Below, piece after piece: positions 8,796 through 16,854 of a stretch of 64,000 bases of DNA. Each line of letters starts with the position of its first letter. Positions within the stretch are counted from its first letter, which is position 1. Source of the DNA: Amarobacter sp964507025 (GTDB taxonomy: Bacteria > Chloroflexota > Dehalococcoidia > Tepidiformales > Tepidiformaceae); assembly GCA_964507025.1 (NCBI GenBank), contig CAZDOK010000010.1, positions 56,914-120,913 of the forward strand, read 5' to 3'. The notes under the pieces are model-generated. The model saw nothing but the letters and a program-made list of their open reading frames with translations, had not been told where the DNA came from and did not search any database. The position numbers and the translations under genes are program-made.

Positions 8796-10571
8796 TTACC
8801 GGTCGCGCGCGGCGTCCTCACCGAGCCGCAGCCCCAGCTCGTCGAGCTGAGCCTTTTCCACGGGCGAGGGAGCGCCCATGAGCGGGTCACTGCCGGAGGA
8901 TGCCTTGGGAAACGCGATCACGTCGCGGATGTTCTCGCTGCCGACGAGTGACATCACGAGCCGGTCGATGCCCATGCCCACTCCGCCTTCGGGAGGGGCG
9001 CCGAATTCGAGCGCATCGAGCACCACGCCAAAGCGATCCTGCATCTGCTCGTCGGTATATCCCATGAGCCGCAGGACTTTCTCCTGTGCGGCCCGGGTGT
9101 TGATGCGGATGGAACCGCCGCCGACCTCGGTGCCGTTCAACGTGAGGTCGTACTGGCGAGCGATGACCTTGCCGGGGTCGCTATCGAGCAAGTCCTCGTG
9201 CTCGGGCAGGTACCCGCTGAACGGGTTGTGGGTCGCGTCCCAGCGCTCCTCTTCCGGCCGCCACTCCAGGAGCGGGAAGCCGGTGACCCATGCGAAGGAG
9301 AGGGTTGATTCGTCCTTGAGCTTGAGCCGATTCCCAAGTTCGGTTCGAACTTCGTGGAGCGAGCGGGCCACGGTCGCCGGCTGATCGGCGACGATGAAGA
9401 CCATGTCGCCCGTCTGCACGCCGGCGAGCCGTTTGATGCTGGCCAGCTCGGCCTCGGACAGGAACTTCGCAATCGGAGACCGGAGCTCATCGCCGGCGAA
9501 CCCGATGTAGGCCAGGCCGCGCGCACCGCCGGATTTTGCGATTTCGGTGAGCTCGTCGATCTCCCGGCGGGTCATGTCCGCCTTGCCGGGGACTCGGATC
9601 GCTTTCACCTCACCCCCGCCCTGCAGGGCGCCTGCGAACACCTGGAAGCTCGACCCTCGGAGCGGTTCGCTGATGTCGACGAACTCGAGACCGAAGCGCA
9701 GGTCGGGGCGGTCGATGCCGTAGCGCGCCATGCAGTCGTGGTAGTCGAGCCTGGGGAACGGCGTCGCCGCGATCGGCCCGTGTCCGAACTTACGGGCGAT
9801 GCCCGTGTAGAGATCCTCGATGAGGCCCATCACGTCGGACTCATCGACGAACGCCATCTCCAGGTCGAGCTGGGTGTGCTCGGCGACGCGATTCGCGCGG
9901 AAGTCTTCATCGCGATAACAACGCGCGATCTGGAAGTACTTTTCGAACCCGGCGACCATCAGGAGCTGCTTCAGGATCTGGGGCGACTGGGGAAGCGCGA
10001 AGAAGTGCCCGGGTTTGAGGCGCGAGGGTACCAGGAAGTCGCGGGCGCCCTCGGGGGTTGACTTGATGAGCGTGGGCGTCTCGATTTCGTGGAAGCCGCG
10101 CTCCACCAGGAAGTTGCGGATGTACCAGACCACCTCGTGGCGGAGCTTGATGACCTCCGCAACTTCAGGGCGCCGCAGGTCGAGGTAGCGGTACTTGAGG
10201 CGGAGTTGCTCATCCACGTCGGCCGGCTCGTTGATGTAGAACGGGGGCGTGAGGGCCTCGTTGAGCACCGCGCAAGAAGTGGGGATGACCTCCACCTCGC
10301 CGGTGGCCATGTTCGGGTTCACCGTGGCGGCGTCGCGGGCGGCAACCTGGCCCTCGACCTGGAGCACCCACTCGCTCCGGGCGCGGTGGGCAACCGCATG
10401 CGAAGCGGCGTTATCGGGATTGAAGACGAGCTGCACGAGCCCGCTCGAATCGCGCAGGTCGATGAAGATGAGCCCGCCGTGGTCGCGGCGTCGGTGCACC
10501 CACCCGGCGAGCCGCACCATCCGGCCCGCATCGGCGATTCGAAGGTCCCCGCAGTTCGTGTCTTTCAGCAT
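8796..10571 (-). CDS. aspS: Aspartyl-tRNA synthetase
   Basis: AspS (591 aa), a class IIb synthetase of the bacterial size class. It has an N-terminal OB-fold anticodon domain (GWVHRRRDHGGLIFIDLRD), a motif 2 region (FQIARCYRDEDFRANR), the bacterial GAD insertion (about residues 290-410) and motif 3 (GVGMGIDRLVM) near the C-terminus. It charges tRNA-Asp. No gatCAB genes are in the window, so whether it also charges tRNA-Asn cannot be told. It sits alone on the minus strand, and 167 bp separate it from the transporter operon with no clear RNA element. Confidence 0.97.
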   Translation of the reverse strand: MLKDTNCGDLRIADAGRMVRLAGWVHRRRDHGGLIFIDLRDSSGLVQLVFNPDNAASHAVAHRARSEWVLQVEGQVAARDAATVNPNMATGEVEVIPTSCAVLNEALTPPFYINEPADVDEQLRLKYRYLDLRRPEVAEVIKLRHEVVWYIRNFLVERGFHEIETPTLIKSTPEGARDFLVPSRLKPGHFFALPQSPQILKQLLMVAGFEKYFQIARCYRDEDFRANRVAEHTQLDLEMAFVDESDVMGLIEDLYTGIARKFGHGPIAATPFPRLDYHDCMARYGIDRPDLRFGLEFVDISEPLRGSSFQVFAGALQGGGEVKAIRVPGKADMTRREIDELTEIAKSGGARGLAYIGFAGDELRSPIAKFLSEAELASIKRLAGVQTGDMVFIVADQPATVARSLHEVRTELGNRLKLKDESTLSFAWVTGFPLLEWRPEEERWDATHNPFSGYLPEHEDLLDSDPGKVIARQYDLTLNGTEVGGGSIRINTRAAQEKVLRLMGYTDEQMQDRFGVVLDALEFGAPPEGGVGMGIDRLVMSLVGSENIRDVIAFPKASSGSDPLMGAPSPVEKAQLDELGLRLGEDAARDR

Positions 10572-10621
10572 CGGCCAATCGTAGCCGACCGCGGGGTTAG
10601 GTTCCGTTGGTCGCGGTCGTC

Positions 10622-11002
10622 TTAGGGTTGCCCAAGCGACTCAGCCAGCATGAGCTGGTTGCCATCCAGGTCGCTGAAGGTCGCCAGCTTCACCATGCCC
10701 GGGATCTCGTTCGTCGGCCCTTCGAACTGCACGCCGCGCCGTTCGAGCTCGGCGCGTGTCGCTGCGATGTCCTTGACGCCGAACACGATGGTGATCGAGC
10801 CCGCTCCCGGATGTGGGCCATCGAGCCGGTTGAGCCCGATGGTTGCGCCCGCCAGAGGGGTCTGGAACTCGGCCCAGCCCACTTCCTCGACGGCGTACAT
10901 CTCCTCAAAGCCGAGCTTCTCGGTGTACCAGCGGCGGGCAGCGGCGAAGTCGGTTACCAGTATCGAGAGCGTGAGTTCGGGCTTGAATCCAAGGTCAGCC
11001 AT
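10622..11002 (-). CDS. Single-domain VOC (glyoxalase-like) protein
   Basis: A small VOC protein (126 aa from ATG 11002). That start has a GGGGG box 8 nt upstream; an in-frame GTG at 11011 is possible. One paired beta-alpha-beta-beta-beta unit runs LTLSILVTDFAAARRWYTEKLGFE to FSDLDGNQLMLAE. Typical metal-ligand Glu residues are present near the C-terminus, but the usual first His is replaced (LSILV), so glyoxalase I chemistry is doubtful. It is transcribed divergently from the HxlR-type regulator at 11175, an arrangement that often marks a regulator and its target. Confidence 0.8.
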   Translation of the reverse strand: MADLGFKPELTLSILVTDFAAARRWYTEKLGFEEMYAVEEVGWAEFQTPLAGATIGLNRLDGPHPGAGSITIVFGVKDIAATRAELERRGVQFEGPTNEIPGMVKLATFSDLDGNQLMLAESLGQP

Positions 11003-11089
11003 TCTGGTCACCCCCAGGTTCGCGACGCACAGCCCCCGGCCCGGTACAGTCTTCGGCGGGCGTGCTTCCGGCGCAACGAACGCAGGGAA

Positions 11090-11097
11090 AGTATACT
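11090..11097. promoter_or_regulatory. AGTATACT palindrome in the VOC/HxlR divergent intergenic region
   Basis: An 8-bp perfect palindrome containing TATACT, a near-consensus -10 box on the plus strand and, by symmetry, on the minus strand. It lies between the divergent VOC gene and the HxlR regulator and could be a promoter core, an operator half-site or both. No convincing -35 is seen. Confidence 0.3.
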
Positions 11098-11174
11098 AGC
11101 TCTATTCGCTCGTCAAGAGGTGTTGTACGGGATCGCTCGCCCCGGCCATCCGGTTCTTCCACCACCGCTGGTCG

Positions 11175-11687
11175 GTGCCGATCGTTGCCACGCTGCACCG
11201 CGAGGGCCCGTTGCGCTTCGCCGACCTGGCCCGCCGGCTCGCGGCGAGCCGCGACACGCTGACCGACACTATCGCCAGACTCGAGGCGTCAGGAGTAGTC
11301 ACGCATGAAAGCGGGGTACCCCGGCCCCATTACCACCTCACGCACATGGGTGAACAGGTGGGCGATGCCGCGCTGGCCACAGTGGCGGCCATCAGGGGGA
11401 CCGACCTCCTCCCTATCGCCCTTAAGAAGTGGCCGATGCTGGTGGCAGTCGCCATCGGCCGCGGCGCGGAGCGATACAACGAGATGAAAGCGATGCTGCC
11501 GGGAATCACGGCCCGAGCGCTCGCCCTGGCGCTCAAGGACCTGCAGGCAGCGGGCATGGTGGACCGGGAGGTGAGCCACGGCTATCCGCCGGTCGCGCGG
11601 TACTCGCTCACCGAGGATGGGCTCCAGATCTTCCCGGTGCTCGACCGCCTGTGCACCGCGTCCGAGGACGCAAGCTGCGCCAGATGA
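11175..11687 (+). CDS. Transcriptional regulator with two tandem HxlR/winged-helix domains
   Basis: GTG 11175 is the only standard start, giving 170 residues, but HxlR homology continues upstream in the same frame to about 11103 (AIRFFHHRWSVPIV). The true start is therefore uncertain: a non-standard codon or a small sequence defect. Domain 1 (residues 1-62) runs from the conserved W-x3-I to the wing PRPHYHLTHMG. Domain 2 (about 78-155) repeats the pattern as LKKWPMLVAVAI to PPVARYSLTEDG. HxlR proteins are usually single-domain dimers, so this looks like a fused dimer. It is divergent from the VOC gene and may regulate it. Confidence 0.75.
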   Translation: MPIVATLHREGPLRFADLARRLAASRDTLTDTIARLEASGVVTHESGVPRPHYHLTHMGEQVGDAALATVAAIRGTDLLPIALKKWPMLVAVAIGRGAERYNEMKAMLPGITARALALALKDLQAAGMVDREVSHGYPPVARYSLTEDGLQIFPVLDRLCTASEDASCAR

Positions 11688-11788
11688 CATCGACATAGGC
11701 GATGGGGGATCGTACAGGTTGGCTTTCGATCACCCACCTGAGCATTTCTTCGTGTGATACTGGAACGACCACATCCGGGGGAATCACC

Positions 11789-12619
11789 ATGGCCATCCAG
11801 GTCACCCTCCTGTCCCACTCCGACGACCCCATGCGGTCGCTCTACATGGCCTACCGCACCTGCTATAGCCAGCTCACCCCGCAGCAGGTCGCCGCCCGCA
11901 TCGAAGACGACCGCATCACCGATGCGCAGATGCGCCAGTTCATCGAGGAGCGGCTCAAGACGGGCCACGCGAGCCCCCTCGAACAGGTGTACTTCGAGTT
12001 CGGCATCTCCGGGGTCAGCCGCGCCTTCAGCCATCAGTTCGTGCGCCACCGAGTGGGCATTTCGTTCGAGCAGCAGAGCCAGCGGTACGTCACCTACAAG
12101 GAAGGCGAGTTCCCCTACACGGTCCCCGAAACCGTGCGCAAGGCCGGCATGCAGGACCGCATGGACGAGCTCTTCGACCGGGTCGGCGAGCTCTACGAGG
12201 AGATGGTCGCCGCCGGCGTCCCGGCGGAGGACGCCCGCTTCCTGCTGCCCAACGCCACCAATACGAACTTCAAGATCACGGTCAATTTCCAGAGCCTCCT
12301 CCACATCTGCGACCTGCGCCTCTGCACGCGCGCCCAGTGGGAGTTCCGGAAGGTCGCCGCCCTCATGCGCTCGGAGGTCAACAAGGTCGTGCCCGAACTC
12401 GGCCGCTACCTCCAGCCGAAGTGCGGCGAACACCGCCTGGGTTATTGCGACGAAAGCGAAAAGGACTGGGCCGCCTGCCCCATCGGCCGCGTGCGCCCCC
12501 ACAAGGACGTGCTCTTCCGCATCTACGAGTCCTACCGCAAGGGCGAACTCCAACCGCTCCGGGAGGAGGACTGGGATGCCATCGAGGAGCGGGAACCCGC
12601 GCCTGCGGGCGGAGACTGA
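11789..12619 (+). CDS. thyX: Flavin-dependent thymidylate synthase ThyX
   Basis: ThyX (276 aa from ATG 11789, which has a GGGGGAA box) makes dTMP from dUMP using FAD and methylene-tetrahydrofolate. The signature region RHRVGISFEQQSQRY near residue 90 matches the ThyX motif but has one more residue between RHR and the second Ser than the textbook RHR-x7-S. Further support comes from the ATNTNFKITVNFQSLLHICDLRLCTRAQWE block, which holds the dUMP- and FAD-binding Asn/Arg residues. The stop overlaps the next ATG (TGATG). No thyA is in the window. Confidence 0.95.
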   Translation: MAIQVTLLSHSDDPMRSLYMAYRTCYSQLTPQQVAARIEDDRITDAQMRQFIEERLKTGHASPLEQVYFEFGISGVSRAFSHQFVRHRVGISFEQQSQRYVTYKEGEFPYTVPETVRKAGMQDRMDELFDRVGELYEEMVAAGVPAEDARFLLPNATNTNFKITVNFQSLLHICDLRLCTRAQWEFRKVAALMRSEVNKVVPELGRYLQPKCGEHRLGYCDESEKDWAACPIGRVRPHKDVLFRIYESYRKGELQPLREEDWDAIEEREPAPAGGD

Positions 12620-12813
12620 TGCCCAGGCCAACCCTTCGGTTCGGGCGGTGGCTGCCGTGGGCCCTTGTGGCGGTGGGCGTGGCGCTCGTCCTCTGGGGTT
12701 CGGTCAACGACGACCGCGAGACGGTGCTGGCCGGGGTGATCGGCCTTGTGGGCGTCATCGTAGCCTTTCCGCTCGCCTCGCTGGTGACGCGCCACCACCA
12801 TACCGACGAATAA
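12619..12813 (+). CDS. Small two-helix membrane protein coupled to thyX
   Basis: A 64-residue protein whose ATG overlaps the thyX TGA. It has a basic N-terminus, TM1 (WLPWALVAVGVALVLWGSV), a short charged turn (NDDRET), TM2 (VLAGVIGLVGVIVAFPLASLV) and a His-rich tail. No family is recognised. Coupling to thyX argues that it is translated, but no functional link is evident. Confidence 0.65.
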   Translation: MPRPTLRFGRWLPWALVAVGVALVLWGSVNDDRETVLAGVIGLVGVIVAFPLASLVTRHHHTDE

Positions 12814-12825
12814 CCGGCGGGCAGG

Positions 12826-13041
12826 TCAGGGCACGACGGAAGGAGGCGGGGATTGGGGTCCAACCTCGACCGTAACGGAGCGAGCCCGCGGCTCGGCGAG
12901 CGGCCCGCGCGACGGGAGGCTTGACGCCCACAGAAGCGCGAACGCCAGCAGCAGCAGCACCCCCAGGGTGGCGACGATGCCCAGCCCGAAGTCATGCGGC
13001 AGCCAAGCGTGCGCCGTTCGCGGCCGTGGGATGGATGTCAT
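12826..13041 (-). CDS. Hypothetical single-pass membrane protein
   Basis: A 71-residue ORF with one clear TM segment (GIVATLGVLLLLAFALLWASS), a basic N-terminus and a Pro/Ser-rich C-terminus. It is convergent with the thyX-linked small gene and divergent from the LuxR-type gene. No convincing Shine-Dalgarno is visible, so it could be a chance ORF; the TM helix and lack of a competing gene favour a real one. Confidence 0.45.
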   Translation of the reverse strand: MTSIPRPRTAHAWLPHDFGLGIVATLGVLLLLAFALLWASSLPSRGPLAEPRARSVTVEVGPQSPPPSVVP

Positions 13042-13196
13042 GGGGTGAGGCTAGCGCGTCCGTGTAAACGCGGTGGCAACCGCAAGCAAGAAATTCGGCG
13101 AGCCGGGAAATCCTGTTTCGCTGGAAGAACATCTGCTTCTGGAATACCATCCATCGGGTAGTGACGATCCCGCTCGCCGGTGGGACTATCGCCTCC

Positions 13197-14726
13197 ATGA
13201 CGAGCGCACAGGTCGAGCATTTCGCCGAGGCGAAAGCTCACGAACACGAACTGAATGACCGCCAGCGTCGCGTCCTCGACCTCCTTGTCGAGGGCAAGAC
13301 GAATGGCGAAGTCGCCGACGCCCTCGGCATCACGCTCGACGGTGCCAAGTGGAACGTCAGCGAGATCCTCGGGAAGCTCGGCCTGCAAACCCGGGAGGAA
13401 GCGGCAGACTACTGGCGCTGGCGCAACCGCCACGGCAGAGGCGCGCTTCGAGCCATCAGGGGGCTGGCGGGGCCCGCCGCGCTGAAGTGGGCCGCCGGAG
13501 GCGTGGCGGCCGTCGCCGCCGCGGCCATCGCCGTGGGGTTCCTGGCAGCCAGCGACGATGAACCCTCTGCACCCGGGGAGTTCTACCTCGAAGCGCGCAT
13601 CCAGGTCGTCGACCGCACGCGAACGGATGGGGCCAACATCGCCGGCGCCACGCCCGCCCCTCGCGACGCCGAGACAACTGTCTCCACGCTTCGCTGGTGG
13701 TCGAAGGACCGTGACCACACACGCTGGGAGATAGAGAGCGATCGAGATGGCACCAGGACGGACACGACCGTCGTGGTCGATGGCGCCTGGCAGTGGGTCT
13801 ACTCCGGCACGACGAACACCTACAGTAAGTCCGCCATCCCGGACCTCCCGGATGGCGTGGAAACTCGCCCACTGGCGCTGGGTTTGTTTGTCGGGCCTGT
13901 CGGCGCCGCATCGAAGCAGGCGTTTCTCGAAGGGCTCCGCGAGTCCGCGAACCTCGACTTCGTGCGGGAGGCTGGCACCGGCACTGTCCTCGGGCGCGTG
14001 ACAACCATCATCGAGTTCGGCCCCGCTTCGCGCAGCAGCACGAACCAGGGGAGTGCGCCTCTCGGGGGATCGCCGCCCGCGGGAGTCACGCCAGCAGCTA
14101 CCGAGACATCGAGCGGGATGGTCCGCGTGTGGCTCGACGAGGAGCGCATGGTCGCGATGCGCTATGTAGTGGAGGACTCTCCGGCGGAAGTCCGGGCGGA
14201 GGTGGTACGACTCGACTGGGACACACCGGTGCCCGGCCGCCAACTCCTGTTCGAACCGCCACAGCGTGCGACGCTCGTCGACGCGGAGACAGGGTTCGCC
14301 CCCTACGGGCACTCGGAGGCTGGCTCCATCGCGGGGGGCGGCACGCTCTGGTACGCAACGCCGCCCGGGTTCTTCACAGTCACCTACCTCCCGGCCGCTT
14401 TGAAGGCCAGTGAATACGAACGGCAGTTCGATGCCAACAACGAGCCGACGCGCTTGACCGTGAAGTTCTCCGGCGGCGGGGACGCCAACCTGACCGTCGA
14501 CCAGGCCCGCGGGCCCGGGGCTCTCTCGCTTCGTGACGAGCCGATGGAGCACCTCCAGGTGGGCGGGGCCGAGGCGTTTCTCGCCGAAAGGGCCGGTGAC
14601 CGGGGCTCAGGACCGGAAATCGCCCTCGCGACCCGGCGCGACGGGATCAACATCACCATCACCGCCCGGGGGCTCTCACGCGAGGAAGTTATTGCGGTCG
14701 CTGAAGGGCTCGAACTCGTCCGTTAG
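13197..14726 (+). CDS. Membrane-anchored LuxR-type HTH protein with extracytoplasmic sensor domain
   Basis: About 509 residues from ATG 13197; an in-frame GTG at 13161 is the alternative. A LuxR/GerE helix-turn-helix (LNDRQRRVLDLLVEGKTNGEVADALGIT, VSEILGKLGLQTREEA) comes first, at about 18-75. A TM helix follows (GGVAAVAAAAIAVGFLAA, about 105-125). The large outer region has a beta-rich stretch like LolA/RseB-type folds (TTVVVDGAWQWVYSGTTNTYSK) and a second block near residue 330. DNA binding N-terminal to a TM is the reverse of most LuxR proteins and suggests a one-component membrane regulator. Ligand and targets are unknown. Confidence 0.75.
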   Translation: MTSAQVEHFAEAKAHEHELNDRQRRVLDLLVEGKTNGEVADALGITLDGAKWNVSEILGKLGLQTREEAADYWRWRNRHGRGALRAIRGLAGPAALKWAAGGVAAVAAAAIAVGFLAASDDEPSAPGEFYLEARIQVVDRTRTDGANIAGATPAPRDAETTVSTLRWWSKDRDHTRWEIESDRDGTRTDTTVVVDGAWQWVYSGTTNTYSKSAIPDLPDGVETRPLALGLFVGPVGAASKQAFLEGLRESANLDFVREAGTGTVLGRVTTIIEFGPASRSSTNQGSAPLGGSPPAGVTPAATETSSGMVRVWLDEERMVAMRYVVEDSPAEVRAEVVRLDWDTPVPGRQLLFEPPQRATLVDAETGFAPYGHSEAGSIAGGGTLWYATPPGFFTVTYLPAALKASEYERQFDANNEPTRLTVKFSGGGDANLTVDQARGPGALSLRDEPMEHLQVGGAEAFLAERAGDRGSGPEIALATRRDGINITITARGLSREEVIAVAEGLELVR

Positions 14727-14798
14727 CCCCTTCCGGATCCCCTCCAACCTGCCGATCCTCTCCGTAGCGAACGCGTGCGATCACGGGGGAGGCAGCTC

Positions 14799-15884
14799 TT
14801 GGCAGTTTCTATCTCGGTGCCCAACCTTGGGCCCGAAATGGCCGGCGGACTCGTCGCCGAGTGGTACGTGCCCGATGGAGCGCCAGTTGGTGCCGGGGAC
14901 CTCATCTGCCGGTTCGAGTGCGAGTTCGTGGCGGTGGAGATCGAAGCCGATGCACCAGGCCTGTTGCGCCAGCAAGCGGCGGCGGGAAGCATCGAGCGGG
15001 TGGATGCGGTGATTGGGATGATCACGAGCCCAGGCGAGGCCGTCCCGGACTCGGAATCCGCACCCGTGTGCGCAGGCCCGGCACCAGCAACGCCGCCGGT
15101 AACCGAGCACCATCAGCACGCCGGCGCGGTGCCCGAACCGGCAGAGCCGACCGTCGTCCCCTTTCGCCGAGGTCCGCGCGAGGCTGCGGACGCTGATCGC
15201 CGCCCAAGTGAGAAGGTGCAACCGCTGGAGGACGCAGGGACGGCGATCCCCGGCCTGCCTCTCTGGGAGCCCGACGAGGATCCGCCGTTCGCCGACGCCT
15301 TCCCCGCAGGGGTTACAGCCGGTCACGTGAGCCGGTTCATCGCGGTCGCCGCGGAGGCAAGCGCGGGGGCCGAGGCGCTGACCATGGAACTGCGCCTCGA
15401 TGCGGCTCAGGCGCTGCGCGCTGTCGGGGTGCTGGCATGGGAGTGGCACGAACTGGAGCCGCCGATCGTTGAGGACCTGGTACTACGGGCCTTCGCGCGT
15501 GCGCTCGGCGAGAGCGGCCTGGACTCGAGCCCCGCCGGGCTGACCCGGATTACGCTGGAGTCCGATCACGCTGTCGCTATCAGGGACGCGAGCGAACGGG
15601 GCTTCCGCGAGGCCGTCGGTGTGCGCGCCGCGGGCGGCGACACCGCGGCGGACCGAGCGGCATGGTGGTTGCTCTCGCTCCGCGAGACGGGAGTCCTTAT
15701 GGGCCAGCCCCCGCTGGACGCGGGGCACGCACTCGCGGCCTCGATAGGGGCGATCGACGAGTCGGGCTGGATGAGCGTTACGATGGCATATGACAGCTCT
15801 CGTCTCGGTCCGGGCGAGGCGGCGCGCATCCTCGCCCGAGTGCGCCGCCTGGTCGAGGAACCGTACGGGTTGCTGTCATCGTGA
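14799..15884 (+). CDS. Degenerate dihydrolipoamide acyltransferase (E2)-like protein without active residues
   Basis: 361 residues from TTG 14799, which has GGGGAGG 6 nt upstream. Residues 3-55 are a lipoyl/biotinyl-type domain (VSISVPNLGPEMAGGLVAEW), but the position of the modified Lys is Phe43 (ECEFVAVEIEA where E2 proteins have ETDKA). A Pro/Ala/Glu linker follows. The C-terminal half resembles the 2-oxoacid dehydrogenase acyltransferase fold (EDLVLRAFARAL, HAVAIRDASERGFREAV, VTMAYDSSRLGPGEAARIL). The catalytic H-x3-D-G motif is replaced (DSSRLGPG). It overlaps lipB by 4 nt. Probably a non-catalytic scaffold or regulator, not a working E2. Confidence 0.75.
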   Translation: MAVSISVPNLGPEMAGGLVAEWYVPDGAPVGAGDLICRFECEFVAVEIEADAPGLLRQQAAAGSIERVDAVIGMITSPGEAVPDSESAPVCAGPAPATPPVTEHHQHAGAVPEPAEPTVVPFRRGPREAADADRRPSEKVQPLEDAGTAIPGLPLWEPDEDPPFADAFPAGVTAGHVSRFIAVAAEASAGAEALTMELRLDAAQALRAVGVLAWEWHELEPPIVEDLVLRAFARALGESGLDSSPAGLTRITLESDHAVAIRDASERGFREAVGVRAAGGDTAADRAAWWLLSLRETGVLMGQPPLDAGHALAASIGAIDESGWMSVTMAYDSSRLGPGEAARILARVRRLVEEPYGLLSS

Positions 15885-16606
15885 ATGCCATGGGAGAGCC
15901 GCAGGTGCCGGGCACGCCGCGCAACGTTTCCGTTTATGAACTGGGCACCACGAGCTTCAGCGAGGTGCACCGGCTGCAACAGCGCCTGCAGGCTCAGCGC
16001 CGCGAGGGTGGCGGCGCCGATACGCTCCTGCTGACCGAACACCGGCCCGTGTTCACGCTCGGCCGGAGCCACCCGGTGCCAAGCCTGCGAGCGAGCGAAG
16101 ACCTCGTGCACCAGTACGGCATCGAGATCGTCCAGACCGAGCGCGGCGGCGACATCACGTACCACGGCCCCGGCCAGCTGGTTGCCTACGGGATCATCGA
16201 CCTTCGGGTTTGGGGAATCGCTGTGCTGGATTACCTGGCTGGACTTGAGCGCACGGTTCTTGGCGTCCTGGCCGACTGGGGCCTCCGCGGAGAGCGGTCG
16301 GCCATGGGCAGGGGAGTCTGGGTGGGCGAAAGCAAGATCGCTTCGGCCGGCCTGAACGTGCGCCGCGGCGTGACGATGCACGGCATTGCGCTCAACATCG
16401 ACCCCGACATGAGCCATTTCGCACTCATCAACCCGTGCGGTATGGAGAACGTGGAGATGACCAGCATGGTCGCAGAGCTCGGCAAGCAAGTCGGTTTCGA
16501 AGAGGTGAGCGAGGCGTTCGTCTTTCACTTCGGCCGCGTGTTCGAGTGCGACGTGCGGCCAGTGCCAGTGCCCGGTGCTGCGGGAATGAGCCCCCATCCT
16601 TCGTGA
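15881..16606 (+). CDS. lipB: Octanoyltransferase LipB
   Basis: LipB (241 aa) moves octanoate from acyl carrier protein to lipoyl domains, the first step of lipoate synthesis. The RGGDITYHGPGQLVAY motif, the active-site Lys in ESKIASAG and the active-site Cys in LINPCGM are all intact. GTG 15881 overlaps the stop of the E2-like gene; ATG 15890 is an alternative start. Translational coupling to a protein with a lipoyl-like domain suggests a shared role in lipoylation. lipA is not in the window. Confidence 0.95.
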   Translation: MNAMGEPQVPGTPRNVSVYELGTTSFSEVHRLQQRLQAQRREGGGADTLLLTEHRPVFTLGRSHPVPSLRASEDLVHQYGIEIVQTERGGDITYHGPGQLVAYGIIDLRVWGIAVLDYLAGLERTVLGVLADWGLRGERSAMGRGVWVGESKIASAGLNVRRGVTMHGIALNIDPDMSHFALINPCGMENVEMTSMVAELGKQVGFEEVSEAFVFHFGRVFECDVRPVPVPGAAGMSPHPS

Positions 16607-16659
16607 GCGTGAACGAAGTAACAGATCGCCGCACCGGCTGTGGCGCATGCTGGAGGTGA

Positions 16660-16729
16660 AACGGCCGGGGCAGCGGCGCTGGTCACCGGTTCTACCCCCT
16701 CACGGAACTTTTGCCGTGCCCCGGCCGTT
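16660..16729. repeat. Inverted repeat with 44-nt loop after lipB
   Basis: The 13-nt arms aacggccggggca (16660-16672) and tgccccggccgtt (16717-16729) are exact complements. They lie 54 nt after the lipB stop. This could be a transcript-end structure or a small structured RNA; no U-run follows. Confidence 0.45.
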
Positions 16730-16760
16730 GGATTGAATACACCGCGATGGAGTATTCACT

Positions 16761-16835
16761 GTGACCCAACTCATCAGCACCGCTGCCCTCTTTGCGACGC
16801 TTTACGCGGCCGTCCTGCTGATGAAGCTGGCCTGA
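16761..16835 (+). CDS. Possible 24-residue hydrophobic peptide
   Basis: GTG 16761 follows GGAG by 8 nt and opens a 24-codon frame that is almost entirely one hydrophobic helix (LISTAALFATLYAAVLLMKLA). It occupies the otherwise empty 250-bp gap between lipB and yebC. Such single-helix peptides exist as subunits of membrane complexes, but nothing here names a partner. Could be chance. Confidence 0.3.
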   Translation: MTQLISTAALFATLYAAVLLMKLA

Positions 16836-16854
16836 GGACCCCTCGTCACCCGCT

